Of a DNA stretch of 64,000 nt, positions 63,843-64,000 are shown piece after piece. Made by a program: the position numbers and the translations under genes. A model generated the notes under the pieces. That model did not search any database, had not been told where the DNA came from, and was given only the letters and a program-made list of their open reading frames with translations. Every line of letters starts with the position of its first letter. The stretch's first letter is position 1. Source of the stretch: Nematostella vectensis (lineage: Eukaryota; Cnidaria; Anthozoa; Actiniaria; Edwardsiidae); NCBI RefSeq assembly GCF_932526225.1, contig NC_064034.1:19466927-19530926 (forward strand), read 5' to 3'.

Positions 63843-64000
63843 TTTGGCACAAATGAATGTCCCTTTCCCGTTATGAACAGAAAAAAGTGTAGAATGCGTT
63901 TTGAATTTCTCTCCTAGCAATGCACGCTTTGTATGTCTAAATGACCTTAGGGACAAATGATAGTCAATAGGGAATCAGATATTTCCCACCGACGGCTGTA

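Larger units (their letters stand above)
62240..63885. mobile_element. DNA transposon with inverted arms of about 350-400 bp
   Basis: The left arm (about 62240-62655) and right arm (about 63335-63690, continuing after a nested insertion at 63843-63885) are inverted copies. They share cattcatttgtgccaaa, aacgtgtattgt, agcgtgactcgac and tgacaatcattta. The arms are built from recurring acattcattt and gacaatcaa words. The interior (62660-63330) includes a short degraded frame, possibly of a transposase. Exact ends are uncertain by about 20 bp and the target duplication is unresolved. Confidence 0.8.

Overview
The window is eukaryotic nuclear DNA. Genes are split by many short GT-AG introns, about 40% of the sequence or more is repeat or transposon, and several intronless receptor genes stand alone. 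Gene content (VCP/p97, MERIT40, DHCR24, rhodopsin-class GPCRs), compact introns, a Penelope-like retroelement with a GIY-YIG nuclease and many small inverted-repeat transposons fit an early-branching animal, most likely a cnidarian such as the sea anemone Nematostella. The species call is inference from gene content and repeat style; no search was run.

Layout. 1-5000: a 33-bp minisatellite, one unrecognised intronless gene (2106-3227, minus) and a 40-bp minisatellite. 5188-11518 (minus): a BABAM1/MERIT40 gene whose last exon has been duplicated in tandem. 11704-18329 (plus): a complete 24-exon VCP/p97 gene of 807 codons, divergent from BABAM1 across a short shared promoter. 19139-33918 (minus): a complete 7-exon DHCR24 (delta-24 sterol reductase) gene, 527 codons. 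Its fifth intron holds a 4.7-kb, 20-bp-unit minisatellite and an oppositely oriented intronless gene for a probable N-myristoylated protein. 34.5-43.4 kb: a transposon-rich stretch with a degraded Penelope-like element between inverted terminal arms, a LINE endonuclease fragment and several elements with clear target-site duplications. 43449-44474 and 60679-61698 (minus): two paralogous class A GPCR genes sharing a nearly identical central block. Between and beyond them lies mostly gene-poor DNA, with a foldback that carries a hammerhead ribozyme motif (48895-48935), one candidate promoter (51104-51171) and a long-TIR transposon with a second element nested in its right arm (62240-63885).

The three multi-exon genes are housekeeping functions: ubiquitin-dependent segregase (VCP), K63-deubiquitinase/DNA-damage scaffold (BABAM1) and sterol synthesis (DHCR24). 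VCP and BABAM1 both act in ubiquitin signalling and appear to share a promoter. The most distinctive signal is structural. In all three genes short tandem duplications span exon-intron junctions, so that splice donors, acceptors or whole terminal exons are repeated. The extreme case is a 22-bp minisatellite in DHCR24 made of about 19 copies of its own 5' splice site.

Coordinates of exons come from matching reading frames, splice consensus and known family sequence by eye. One junction in BABAM1 (exon 5 to exon 6) does not close in phase and is left open.
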